The notes under the pieces are model-generated. The model did no database searches. It saw only the letters and a program-made list of their open reading frames with translations, and was not told where the DNA came from. A program made the position numbers and the translations under genes. A DNA stretch of 64,000 nucleotides from Bradyrhizobium diazoefficiens USDA 110 (GTDB taxonomy: Bacteria; Pseudomonadota; Alphaproteobacteria; Rhizobiales; Xanthobacteraceae), in assembly GCF_000011365.1 (NCBI RefSeq), contig NC_004463.1, positions 4,698,001 through 4,762,000 of the forward strand. Reading direction: 5' to 3'. Positions 44,688 through 53,459 of the stretch are shown piece after piece (position 1 is the stretch's first letter; each line of letters starts with the position of its first letter).

Positions 44688-45920
44688 CTAGAACCGCTCC
44701 GGCCGGTACGGCGTCGGATCGATTGCCGGCGTCTCGCCGCTCATCATCTCGGCGAGCAGGCGCCCGGTCGCAGGGCCAAGCGTAAAGCCCTGGTGGCCGT
44801 GGCCGAAATTCATCCAGAGGCCGGGGTGAAGCGGGGCGGGGCCGAGCACCGGCAGCATGTCGGGCGTGCAGGGGCGGGTGCCGAACCACGGATCGGGCTC
44901 GACGCGTTTGCCGAGGTCGATCAGCTCCCGCGCGGAGGCTTCGGCGCTGGCGAGCTGCACCGGCGTTGCAAGCGCGTCGGGGCTCGTGAGCTCCGCGCCC
45001 GTGGTGATGCGGATGCCCTTGGCCATCGGCCCCATGGCGTAGCCACCGGCCTTGTCGATCAGCGGCAGGTCGAGCGAAGCGCCGCCGCTGTAGTGCATGT
45101 GGTAGCCGCGCTTGCGCACCAGCGGAATGCGATAGCCGAATTTGTACAACAGATCGGGCGACCACGGCCCGAGTGTCACGACGGCCGTCGCGGCATCGAT
45201 GCGTCCCTGATCGGTATCGACTGACCAGCCGGCTGCAGTCTGCTGCAGCGACTGCGCATCACCGAGCACGATCCTGCCGCCGAGGCGCTCGAACAGCTCG
45301 GCATAGGCTGTCACCAGCGCGCCGGGATCGGACACGGTCCAGGTGTCGAGCCAATGGATCGCGCCCGGAAGATCGTCGCGCAGGACCGGCTCGGCCTTGG
45401 CGAGCTCGCTGCCCGAGAGCACACGAAAGTTCACGCCGAACTCGTGCTGGTCTTCCTCGGCGGCCTTGATCGAGAGATCCAATGCAGCGGCGTCGCGATA
45501 CAGCGCCCGGTATCCGGCGCGGCGAATGAGATTGTCGGCGTGGGCCTCGCGAATGAGAATGTCGTGCTCCGCCGTCGCATAGGCGATCAGCCGGGCCCAG
45601 GCGTCGATCGCCTCACGATGCCGCTTCGGCGCCGAATGCCACCAGTAGCGGAGCAGGGGCTCGATATGGAGATGCAGCGACGACAGGCTGTAGCGCACGT
45701 CGTTGGTGCGGCCGGTCGCGATCTTCAGGAGCGAGGCGAGGTCGCGCGGCATCGGATAGGGGCGGACAGCTTCCGCCTGGATCATCCCGGCATTGCCGTA
45801 GCTGGTCTCGCGGCCCGGCTCCCTGCGGTCGACGAGCGTGACGGTCCAGCCGCGCTGCCGCAGGTGCAGCGCCGCGCTCACGCCGATCATGCCGCCGCCG
45901 AGAACGATCGCGCTTTGCAT
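44688..45920 (-). CDS. FAD-dependent D-amino-acid dehydrogenase-like oxidoreductase
   Basis: The 410-residue flavoprotein has a dinucleotide-binding N-terminus (AIVLGGGMIGVSAALHLRQRGWTVTLVDR) and a C-terminal FAD-contact region (WFGTRPCTPDMLPVLGPA, WMNFGHGHQGFTLGPATGRLLAE). This is the DadA/DAO layout, which oxidises D-amino acids or N-substituted amino acids to keto acids. It is the last gene of an amidase - MFS - oxidoreductase set; the gap to the MFS gene is 16 bases. The set suggests uptake and breakdown of an amide or amino-acid derivative. Confidence 0.9.
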   Translation of the reverse strand: MQSAIVLGGGMIGVSAALHLRQRGWTVTLVDRREPGRETSYGNAGMIQAEAVRPYPMPRDLASLLKIATGRTNDVRYSLSSLHLHIEPLLRYWWHSAPKRHREAIDAWARLIAYATAEHDILIREAHADNLIRRAGYRALYRDAAALDLSIKAAEEDQHEFGVNFRVLSGSELAKAEPVLRDDLPGAIHWLDTWTVSDPGALVTAYAELFERLGGRIVLGDAQSLQQTAAGWSVDTDQGRIDAATAVVTLGPWSPDLLYKFGYRIPLVRKRGYHMHYSGGASLDLPLIDKAGGYAMGPMAKGIRITTGAELTSPDALATPVQLASAEASARELIDLGKRVEPDPWFGTRPCTPDMLPVLGPAPLHPGLWMNFGHGHQGFTLGPATGRLLAEMMSGETPAIDPTPYRPERF

Positions 45921-45936
45921 GGGCAGAATGCTCCTG

Positions 45937-47160
45937 TCAGGCCGGTTGTGCTACGAGCTTCGGCTGCGCCGTGCTGATGGTTGCCGCGACCACGACGGAC
46001 AACGCCGTCATCGCCACCAGGAAGCCGAAGGCGGCATCGAACGATCCGGTTCCGGTCACGATGAAGCCGATCGCGACGGGGGCGACGAAGCCCGCGCTCT
46101 GGCCGCCGAGATTGACCATGCCGACGCCCGATCCGATCTGGTCGTCGCGGAGCAGTTTGGTCGGAAGCGCAATCACCGAGGCCAGCACGAAGGATTTGAA
46201 GAAGTAGACCAGCGACTGGAACGCGATCAGCATCGTGATCGTCTCCGACTTGTACATGGCGTAGAGGAAGATGCCGGTCAATGCGGAGCTGCCGATCAGC
46301 AGGTATTTTTCGCGCTCGGAGAAGAACGTCGTCATCACCCAGCCGCCCATCGCGGTCGCGATCGTCGCCATCACGAACGGGATCGGCGCCAGGACGCCGA
46401 CGGTCTTGAGGTCGAGCCCGCGCTGCTGGAGCAGGTAGAGCGGCATCCAGGAATCCAGGCCCTTGTTGACGCAGCTGAGACCAAACCACACCACCATCAA
46501 CTGCCACAGCAGCGGATTCTTCATGAGCTCGCGCATCGGCGCGCGGCTTTCGGCCTTCACTGGCGCGCCTGCATCGGCCTTGCCCGGGCGTCCCAGATAG
46601 GGGACGAAGACGAAATAGACCACCGCGAAGACGATGCCCGCGATGCCGATGGCGTTGAAGGCATGGCGCCAGCCGAGCCAGAGGATCAGCGGCGCCATGA
46701 TCAGCGGCGCGACCATGCTGCCGGCATAGTTCGACGACAGCAGCAGCCCCGACATCTTCGGCCGGCTGTCCTTCTTGAACACTTCGGCGATGGCGCGGAT
46801 GCTCGCCGGCGGAAAGCCGCCCTCGGCGATGCCGAAGATGAAGCGGATCGCGATCAGCGAGATCAGCGACCAGGCAAGGCTCGTGAACGCCGTGAACAGC
46901 GACCACATCACGATGGTGACGATCACCACATATTTCGAGCCGAAGCGGTCGGAGAGCCATCCGCCCGGCACCTGCATCGCGGCATAACCGAGGAAGAATG
47001 CGCTGATGACGATGCCGAGATCGGCGGCCTGCAGATTGAAGTCCTTGCCGATCTGCGCCAGCGCCAGCGAGATCGCCGCGCGGTCGATGTAGGAGATGCA
47101 GTAGGCGATGTAGAGCAGGACGAAGGCAATGACGCTGGTTTTCCTCGGCAGTTCCGTCAT
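45937..47160 (-). CDS. MFS transporter (anion:cation symporter type)
   Basis: The 407-residue membrane protein has twelve hydrophobic segments. The N-terminus runs IAYCISYIDRAAISLALAQIGKDF and motif A reads GGWLSDRFGSKYV, as in ACS-family transporters for organic anions such as tartrate, phthalate and hexuronate. Substrate unknown. It lies between the amidase and DadA-like genes on the same strand and probably imports their substrate. Confidence 0.93.
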   Translation of the reverse strand: MTELPRKTSVIAFVLLYIAYCISYIDRAAISLALAQIGKDFNLQAADLGIVISAFFLGYAAMQVPGGWLSDRFGSKYVVIVTIVMWSLFTAFTSLAWSLISLIAIRFIFGIAEGGFPPASIRAIAEVFKKDSRPKMSGLLLSSNYAGSMVAPLIMAPLILWLGWRHAFNAIGIAGIVFAVVYFVFVPYLGRPGKADAGAPVKAESRAPMRELMKNPLLWQLMVVWFGLSCVNKGLDSWMPLYLLQQRGLDLKTVGVLAPIPFVMATIATAMGGWVMTTFFSEREKYLLIGSSALTGIFLYAMYKSETITMLIAFQSLVYFFKSFVLASVIALPTKLLRDDQIGSGVGMVNLGGQSAGFVAPVAIGFIVTGTGSFDAAFGFLVAMTALSVVVAATISTAQPKLVAQPA

Positions 47161-47205
47161 GCTCGTCTCCGTTGCGCCGGCGGTGCATCCAGGGCTGGTG
47201 TCGGG

Positions 47206-48708
47206 TTATTCCCAGGTGAGGAAACCGGGCGCGGCCGACAGCGGCGGCGCTGCGGCGAGCCGCGCCAGGTCGGGCACCGGCCGGCACAATTGCGCATCGC
47301 CCGCGAACGCGGCCTCGATGCTCGCGGCGACCGAAAGCACGACGGCGTCGCCGCCGCGCGGGCCGACGATCTGGAGACCGAACGGCAGGCCGGCTTCATC
47401 GAGGCCGAGCGGAATGCTGATCGCGGGGTGGCCGGGAAGCGTCACGGCATAAGCGAGCGCGAGCCAGTGGAAATAGGATTTGGTCGGCACGCCGTCGATC
47501 TCGGCGGGATAGAGCTCCGACCAGGGGCGCGGGCTCAGCGTAATGGTCGGGCTGATCAGCACATCGCAAGTTTCAAAGAAGGTCTGGTAGGCGCGATAGA
47601 TCCGCGTCTGCGTCGTGGCGGCGCGCCCATGATCCTCGAGCGTGTAGCTCAGGCCTTCCTCGACATTGGCGCGGACATTCGGGCCGAGCATTTCGGGACG
47701 CTCTTTGTAGTTCTTCCCGTGCATCGCCAGGAACAGGCCGGCGCGCAGAACCGCGAACGCGTCGTCGGCGCCGGAGCAATCCGGCGTCGCCTCGCGGCAG
47801 TCGGCGAACAGCGGCGCGAGCCTCGCCACACGATCGCGGAATACGCGACGGATGGCCTGCTCGGTCGGGGCGAAGCCAAAGTCCTCCGTGAAGGCGAGGC
47901 GCAGCTTGCCAAGGTCCGCGGGACGCGGTGCAGCCCAGCGTTCGGCGCGACTGCGCACCGGCTCGCCGGGCAGCGTATAGGCCAGGGGATCGCGGACATC
48001 GTCGCTCGCCATCACCGACAGCATCAGCGCGGTGTCGGCGACATTGCGCGCCATCGGTCCGTCGGTCGACAGGTTCGACCAGCCGAAGGCGCGCTTCTCG
48101 CTGGCCACGAGACCGTAGGACGGACGCATGCCGACGATGCCGGAGAAGCCTGCCGGATTGCGCAAGGAGCCGCCGGTGTCCGAGCCCGAGGCGAGCGGCG
48201 CCATGCCACAGGCGAGCGCCACCGCCGAGCCACCGGAGGAGCCGGCTGCCGAGCGCATGGGATCGAAGGGATTGCCGGTTGCGCCGAACACCGGATTGCG
48301 GGTGTTGCCGCCGGCCGCCCATTCCGGCGTGTTGGTCTTGCCGAAGATGATGGCGCCGGCTGCGCGCAGCCGCGCGACCGAGCCCTGGTCGGCGACCGGT
48401 ACATTGTCGCGCAACAGGGGGCTGCCATAGGTGGAGCGCAGCCCGGCAGTGTCCTGGGTGTCCTTGATCAGGACGGGAAGGCCGTGCAGGGCGCCGCGAT
48501 CCTCGCCGCGAAGGATGGCCGCTTCGGCCTTTTTCGCGGCGGTACGTGCGCCCGGCTCGTCCAGCGTCACGACGGCATTCACGGCAGGATTGATGGTGGC
48601 GATGCGCGACAGGCAAGCCTCCAGCAGCTCGACGGGCGAGATCGCCCGCGCGGCCAGCAGGCGGCGCAGCTCAACGGCGCTGGAATCGCAAAGTCCGGAC
48701 AATGCCAA
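47206..48708 (-). CDS. Amidase-signature family enzyme
   Basis: The 500-residue enzyme hydrolyses amide bonds with the Ser-Ser-Lys triad: Lys in GLPVLIKD, cis-Ser in SAAGSSGGSA, and nucleophile Ser in GSDTGGSLRNPA. The fold also includes GKTNTPEWAAGG. Substrates of the family are diverse, including indoleacetamide and nitrile-derived amides. No ATG is available near the start. TTG at 48708 or TTG at 48702 are candidates; the latter has better spacing from AAAGGGG. It heads the catabolic set with the MFS and DadA-like genes and diverges from an XRE-cupin regulator. Confidence 0.92.
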   Translation of the reverse strand: MALSGLCDSSAVELRRLLAARAISPVELLEACLSRIATINPAVNAVVTLDEPGARTAAKKAEAAILRGEDRGALHGLPVLIKDTQDTAGLRSTYGSPLLRDNVPVADQGSVARLRAAGAIIFGKTNTPEWAAGGNTRNPVFGATGNPFDPMRSAAGSSGGSAVALACGMAPLASGSDTGGSLRNPAGFSGIVGMRPSYGLVASEKRAFGWSNLSTDGPMARNVADTALMLSVMASDDVRDPLAYTLPGEPVRSRAERWAAPRPADLGKLRLAFTEDFGFAPTEQAIRRVFRDRVARLAPLFADCREATPDCSGADDAFAVLRAGLFLAMHGKNYKERPEMLGPNVRANVEEGLSYTLEDHGRAATTQTRIYRAYQTFFETCDVLISPTITLSPRPWSELYPAEIDGVPTKSYFHWLALAYAVTLPGHPAISIPLGLDEAGLPFGLQIVGPRGGDAVVLSVAASIEAAFAGDAQLCRPVPDLARLAAAPPLSAAPGFLTWE

Positions 48709-48713
48709 TCCCC

Positions 48714-48728
48714 TTTCAGATTATGAAA
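48714..48728. promoter_or_regulatory. Inverted repeat at the amidase leader
   Basis: TTTCA-GATTA-TGAAA is a perfect 5-base-arm palindrome that begins six bases upstream of the amidase start. It is a plausible site for the divergent XRE-cupin regulator, but it is short. Confidence 0.35.
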
Positions 48729-48911
48729 ACAATTTAGCATATCGGAAAGTGAAGGCGACGCACCAATAATCGTCAAAGCGGGGCATTTCGTGCCCAAATG
48801 CTGGCGCTGCTGCCCAACGGGTCGTCAAATAGGCCCCTCAAGGGGCGTCTTGGCCGAAAAGATTAGACGGATAGGCCAACAATATTTCCATCGCCGTGGT
48901 AGGATTGCTGC

Positions 48912-49592
48912 ATGAGCGAGATAACGACGCCCGAAGGTGCCAATTCCCAGCTCGGCCAATGCCTCAAGGCGGCCCGTCAGGCCCGCGGCCTGACGCTCAA
49001 GCAGGTCGCGGAGCGCACCGGCATGGCGCTGTCGACCCTGTCCAAGGTCGAGAACGGCCTGATGTCGCTGACCTACGACAAGCTGCTCCAGCTCACCTCC
49101 GGCCTGAAGATGGAGATCGCCGAGCTGTTCAATCCGGCGGTCGCGGCGCCTGTGCAGGGCCGGCCGGTCACCGCGCGGCGGAGCATCAGCCGGGCCGGGC
49201 AGGGGCAGGTGATCACCACGAAATTCTACACCTACACCTATCAATGCACCGATCTGATCGGCAAACGCATGGTGCCGATCGTGGCCGAGGTTCGTGCGCG
49301 CTCGCTGGAGGAGTTTGGCCCGCTGTTGCGCCATGGCGGCGAGGAGTATTTCCTGGTGACGAGCGGACGCGTCGCCGTCCACACCGAGTTTTACGCGCCT
49401 GAGATCCTCGGTGAGGGCGACGGCATCTATCTCGACAGCACCATGGGCCACGCCTACCTCAACGCTGGCGAGGCGCCTTCTGCAAAAGGCGTCTGCCTGT
49501 GCACCAGCGAGGCGCCCGATCTCTACGACCAGCTCCGCCAGATCGCCTCGCGCGATGTGGCGCCGCTCGGTAATGACGAGCTGCCGCCATAG
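48912..49592 (+). CDS. XRE-cupin transcriptional regulator
   Basis: The 226-residue protein has an N-terminal helix-turn-helix (about 12-70, with GLTLKQVAERTGMALSTLSKVENG) and a C-terminal cupin sensor domain (about 125-205, with HGGEEYFLVTSGRVAVHTEFY and DGIYLDSTMGHAYLN). The cupin probably senses a small molecule of the adjacent pathway. Divergent orientation to the amidase gene indicates it regulates the amidase - MFS - oxidoreductase set. A shared two-way terminator separates it from rne. Confidence 0.93.
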   Translation: MSEITTPEGANSQLGQCLKAARQARGLTLKQVAERTGMALSTLSKVENGLMSLTYDKLLQLTSGLKMEIAELFNPAVAAPVQGRPVTARRSISRAGQGQVITTKFYTYTYQCTDLIGKRMVPIVAEVRARSLEEFGPLLRHGGEEYFLVTSGRVAVHTEFYAPEILGEGDGIYLDSTMGHAYLNAGEAPSAKGVCLCTSEAPDLYDQLRQIASRDVAPLGNDELPP

Positions 49593-49614
49593 CGGATTGG
49601 CTAGCGGTGAAACG

Positions 49615-49646
49615 AAAAACGCCCGGCTTGGCCGGGCGTTTTTTAT
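49615..49646. terminator. Bidirectional terminator between the XRE-cupin gene and rne
   Basis: The stem AACGCCCGGC / GCCGGGCGTT with a 3-base loop is flanked by A and T runs, giving T tracts on both strands. It lies 23 bases past the regulator stop and 14 before the rne stop on the other strand. Confidence 0.9.
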
Positions 49647-49659
49647 TCTATGTCCGACT

Positions 49660-52600
49660 TTATTCGCCGCCGCCGAAACGGCGGGACCACCAGCCGGCGC
49701 GGCGTGGGGCGGCCGGCGTTTCGCTTGCCGCTTCCGGTGCGGGCGCAGGTGCCGGCGCGGGCGGCGCGACCGGCTCGCTCGCCTGCGCAACAGGCGTTGC
49801 GGGCTCGCTTGGGCTGCTCGACAGGAAGCTCACCTTTTCCCGGACGGTGGAGCGCCGCCGCGCGGCCTTCTCGTCAGCGGGCTCTTCTTCCGCCGTTACG
49901 ACAGCAGGAGCTGGCTCCGGCTGAGCCGGCACCTCGGCCTGCACTTCGGCACGCGGCTCAGGCGGCGCGATTTGCGGCTCGGCGGTGTGCTCGGCCTGCG
50001 CGATCGAAGGCGCAGCCTCGCCGCCAAAGCCGTCGAAATCGGCCACCGCTTCGGTAGCTTCCGATGGTGATTGGGTGCCGAGCTCGTCGCCGATGGAGCC
50101 GGCAAGACCTTCCTCGCCGCCCCCACGCCGACGGCGTCCGCCTCTGCGGCCACGCCGGCGCCGGCGCTCACCGCCGCCCTGCTGCTCGCCACGGGCTGCC
50201 TGTTCCTCGCCTTCCTCGCCGTCCTGCTCGGACTCGGCGTCCTCTTCGGACTCGCCAGCGACCATTGCCGGCTCGGGAAGCGTGGGCGCGCTATCCTCGC
50301 GCAACTCGCCGTCGCGCTGGCCACCGCGGCCGCGCCGACGACGGCGGCGCTTGCGGCGCTGACCGTCCTGCTCGGGGGCCGCCTCGCCGGCAGCCTGCTC
50401 TTCAGTGAGACCTTCGGTCTCCTCGGACTCGATCTCGGATTCCAGCTCCGGATCGAACTCCTCGTCGTCATAGGCCTCTTCAACCACCGGGGGCGGGCTT
50501 GCCGCGGCCTGCGCCGCGAGCAGCGCCTTGGCGGCTTCGAGCGTATGCACCTGCTCGCCGCGATCGATGAGGTAGGCCTGCGGTCCGCTGACGCTCGGGT
50601 CGGCGATGACCGCCAGGGTGACCTTGAAGCCGTTTTCGAGGTCGCGCAGATGGCCGCGCTTGTGGTTCAGCACGTAGAGCGCGACGTCGGTGCGGGTACG
50701 GACCACGAGATTGTGGGTCGCGCCCTTCATCAGGATCTCTTCGAGGCCGCGCAGCAGCTGGAGCGCAACCGAGGACACCGAGCGGACATGGCCGGTGCCG
50801 CCGCAATGCGGGCAGGGATCGGTCGAGGATTCCAGCACGCTGGCACGGATGCGCTGGCGCGACATCTCGAGCAGGCCGAAATGCGAGATGCGTCCGACCT
50901 GGATGCGTGCGCGGTCCTGCCTGAGGCAATCGGACAGCTTGCGCTCGACCGCCCGGTTGTTGCGCTTCTCGTCCATGTCGATGAAGTCGATGACGATCAG
51001 GCCGGCGAGGTCGCGCAGGCGGAGCTGGCGGGCGACCTCTTCGGCCGCTTCCAGATTGGTCTTGAGCGCGGTGTCCTCGATATGGTGCTCGCGCGTCGAT
51101 CGCCCGGAGTTGACGTCGATCGAGACCAGCGCCTCGGTCTGGTTGATCACGATGTAGCCGCCGGAGCGCAGCTGCACGGTCGGCGAGAACATCGCGTCCA
51201 ACTGGCTTTCGACGCCCATGCGCGAGAATAGCGGCTGGCCGTCGCGATACTGCTTCACCGCGCTGACGTTGGCGGGCATCAGCATCTTCATGAAGTCGCG
51301 CGCTTCGCGGTAGCCGGATTCGCCGGCAACCGAGATCTCGTCGATCTCCTTGTTGTAGAGGTCGCGCAGCGAGCGCTTGATCAGCGAGCCTTCCTCATAG
51401 ACGAGGGTCGGGGCCTGCGACTTCAGCGTCAGGTCGCGCACCGTCTCCCACATCCGGATCAGGTATTCGAAGTCGCGCTTGATCTCGGGCTTGGTGCGGG
51501 CGGCGCCGGCTGTGCGCAGGATGATGCCCATGCCCTCGGGCACGTCGAGATCCTGCACCACTTCCTTCAGACGCGAGCGGTCCTGGGCGCTGGTGATCTT
51601 GCGGCTGATGCCGCCGCCGCGCGCGGTGTTCGGCATCAGCACGGCGTAGCGGCCGGCGAGCGACAGATAGGTCGTCAGCGCCGCGCCCTTGTTGCCGCGC
51701 TCTTCCTTGACGACCTGCACCAGCATCACCTGGCGGCGCTTGATGACTTCCTGGATCTTGTACTGGCGGCGCGGACGGAAGGTGCGCTCCGGCACTTCCT
51801 CCATCACGTCGTCGCCGCCGACGGATTCGACGACTTCCTCTTCGGCTTCCTCGCCGTCGTCATCCTCGTCGTCGTCGTCCTCGGCCGCCGCGTCAGCGTC
51901 GTGATGCGGAGCTTCGGTGCTTTCGCCGGCAGCGTACACGGCATCAGCCGGTTCAGCGGCGGCGGTTACGGCTTCGGCCAGAGCCTCTGCGTGCGCTTCG
52001 GAGGTCGCCTCCTGCGGTTCGGCAACGGCCTCGGTCGCGACCACCGGTTCGGCGCCAAAGGCCGCGACAGGCGCGGGCGTCTCGTCGGCATGATCGTGGT
52101 CGTGATGATCGTGCCCGCCGTCATGACCATGGTCGTCATGATCGTGAGCGTGATCGGGATGATGGTCGTCGTGCGCGTGTTCATGGTGATCATGATCGTG
52201 GTGATCATGTTCGTGGTGGTCATGGGCATCGTGCTCGCCGTGATGCTCCGCGTCGGCGTGCAGATGCTCGCCCTCTTGCGGAGCGCCCTCGGCGTGCTCA
52301 GGCAGGATCTGGCCCTCGACCGGCTGCGCCGCGGGATCGGCGCTGGCGTCGAGGCCTTCGACGATGTCGCTGCGGACGCGTTCGCCGTGACCGCGGCGGC
52401 GGGCGTTGCGGTGACGCGAGCGGCGGCGGCCGTGCGAGCGGTTCTCGCTCTCTTCCTCGGCTTCGCGATGGGCCTGTTCCTCGGCCTCGATCAGCGCCTG
52501 CCGGTCGGCAACCGGGATCTGGTAGTAGTCGGGATGGATTTCGCTGAAGGCGAGGAAGCCGTGGCGGTTGCCGCCATATTCGACGAACGCGGCCTGGAGC

Positions 52601-52758
52601 GAGGGTTCGACCCTGGTGACCTTGGCGAGGTAGATATTCCCGCGCAGTTGCTTGCGTTGCGCGGTCTCGAAATCAAACTCTTCGACGCGATTGCCGCGGA
52701 CCACGACGACCCGGGTCTCCTCCGGGTGGGTGGCATCGATCAACATCTTGTTGGGCAT
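49660..52758 (-). CDS. rne: Ribonuclease E with a large S1-domain insertion
   Basis: The 1032-residue endoribonuclease starts MPNKMLIDATHPEETRVVVV and is the core of the RNA degradosome. The S1 domain starts at about 37 (LRGNIYLAKVTRVEPSLQAAFVEYG) and resumes at about 326-365 (YKIQEVIKRRQVMLVQVVKE). The catalytic aspartates are Asp548 (VSIDVNSG) and Asp591 (VIDFIDMDE). The zinc link is CPHC (649-652). The disordered C-terminus (about 780-1032) is rich in Glu, Arg, Pro and Ala, and ends RAGWWSRRFGGGE. The insertion in the S1 domain (about 92-325) holds Arg-rich, His/Asp-rich and acidic stretches. The gene has a long upstream gap, as expected for an autoregulated rne transcript. Confidence 0.97.
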   Translation of the reverse strand: MPNKMLIDATHPEETRVVVVRGNRVEEFDFETAQRKQLRGNIYLAKVTRVEPSLQAAFVEYGGNRHGFLAFSEIHPDYYQIPVADRQALIEAEEQAHREAEEESENRSHGRRRSRHRNARRRGHGERVRSDIVEGLDASADPAAQPVEGQILPEHAEGAPQEGEHLHADAEHHGEHDAHDHHEHDHHDHDHHEHAHDDHHPDHAHDHDDHGHDGGHDHHDHDHADETPAPVAAFGAEPVVATEAVAEPQEATSEAHAEALAEAVTAAAEPADAVYAAGESTEAPHHDADAAAEDDDDEDDDGEEAEEEVVESVGGDDVMEEVPERTFRPRRQYKIQEVIKRRQVMLVQVVKEERGNKGAALTTYLSLAGRYAVLMPNTARGGGISRKITSAQDRSRLKEVVQDLDVPEGMGIILRTAGAARTKPEIKRDFEYLIRMWETVRDLTLKSQAPTLVYEEGSLIKRSLRDLYNKEIDEISVAGESGYREARDFMKMLMPANVSAVKQYRDGQPLFSRMGVESQLDAMFSPTVQLRSGGYIVINQTEALVSIDVNSGRSTREHHIEDTALKTNLEAAEEVARQLRLRDLAGLIVIDFIDMDEKRNNRAVERKLSDCLRQDRARIQVGRISHFGLLEMSRQRIRASVLESSTDPCPHCGGTGHVRSVSSVALQLLRGLEEILMKGATHNLVVRTRTDVALYVLNHKRGHLRDLENGFKVTLAVIADPSVSGPQAYLIDRGEQVHTLEAAKALLAAQAAASPPPVVEEAYDDEEFDPELESEIESEETEGLTEEQAAGEAAPEQDGQRRKRRRRRRGRGGQRDGELREDSAPTLPEPAMVAGESEEDAESEQDGEEGEEQAARGEQQGGGERRRRRGRRGGRRRRGGGEEGLAGSIGDELGTQSPSEATEAVADFDGFGGEAAPSIAQAEHTAEPQIAPPEPRAEVQAEVPAQPEPAPAVVTAEEEPADEKAARRRSTVREKVSFLSSSPSEPATPVAQASEPVAPPAPAPAPAPEAASETPAAPRRAGWWSRRFGGGE

Positions 52759-53459
52759 GTCTTAACTCTTGACGGCGGCGGGCGCGATTCACCGTGGGCG
52801 CGTATCGCGCCGCCGGGAGACGCGACGGTCCACCTGATTCGGGGGTGAGGGGAAGGCCGAAACGCCGTCTCTCGCGCCTTGCCGGACCGGAAGCCTCAGG
52901 GCCGTGGCGGCGCGCGGGATTATCACTCCGCAGCGTCGCGAATGGTCCTTCAGAATTCGTCGGCACAGTCTGGCGCATCAAGCGTCGGCCCGTATGAAAC
53001 ATTGGGCGGCGGGGCCGCCCCTCAATCAGTTGCTGCTGGCCAGGCATGGCGCGAGCGCGCTCGCCTTGGGGATCACGAACCGCTCCCTTGGGATCAAGGG
53101 ACCGGGTAATGGGTTACGTCGCTGTCCGAACCGTCCCGGAAAAGTGGTACCCGGGAACCGTCCGCCGCCGGGGCTTGGCCCGCTCCACCTCGCTGCCGCG
53201 CACCGCGCTGGTCTTAGAGGAGAACGGAAAACGCTGGAATTCCCAAACCTTGAGAGTTCCGGCGCTGCACCGGGAGGCTGAATGCGACACAACCGAAAAT
53301 ATCGGCCGTCAGCATTCCGTACATACGAGGAATGGGCCATCCGTGCAAGGGAGCGTCGCACGGCGGTCACAGTCAGCGAGTTTCGCGCGCCTGTCATTAA
53401 GGATCGATTAACCCTGTGGTTCTATTGCGTTAAACAAGCTGCTCGGAGGCACGAAATCG
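52759..53459. other. rne-amidase divergent leader region with hairpins
   Basis: This 701-base gap has no credible gene. A GC-rich hairpin at 53001-53026 has arms ATTG and GGGCGGC with matching CAAT and GCCGCCC, about 245 bases upstream of rne; it could lie in the rne leader. A second inverted repeat (TCCCGG / CCGGGA, 53134-53156) encloses AAAAGTGGTAC and resembles remnants of the CCGGAAAAGTGG-type repeats I remember from Bradyrhizobium. An AT-rich stretch near 53400-53445 could hold the promoter of the cell-wall amidase. Confidence 0.35.

Noticed and set aside
45838..48726. Long plus-strand open frame across the oxidoreductase, MFS and amidase genes
   Set aside because: Three clear genes occupy the minus strand. 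The plus frame is rich in Arg, Gly and His without motif structure.
52084..52266. Non-coding tandem repeat
   Set aside because: It is in frame inside rne and encodes a His/Asp-rich stretch.
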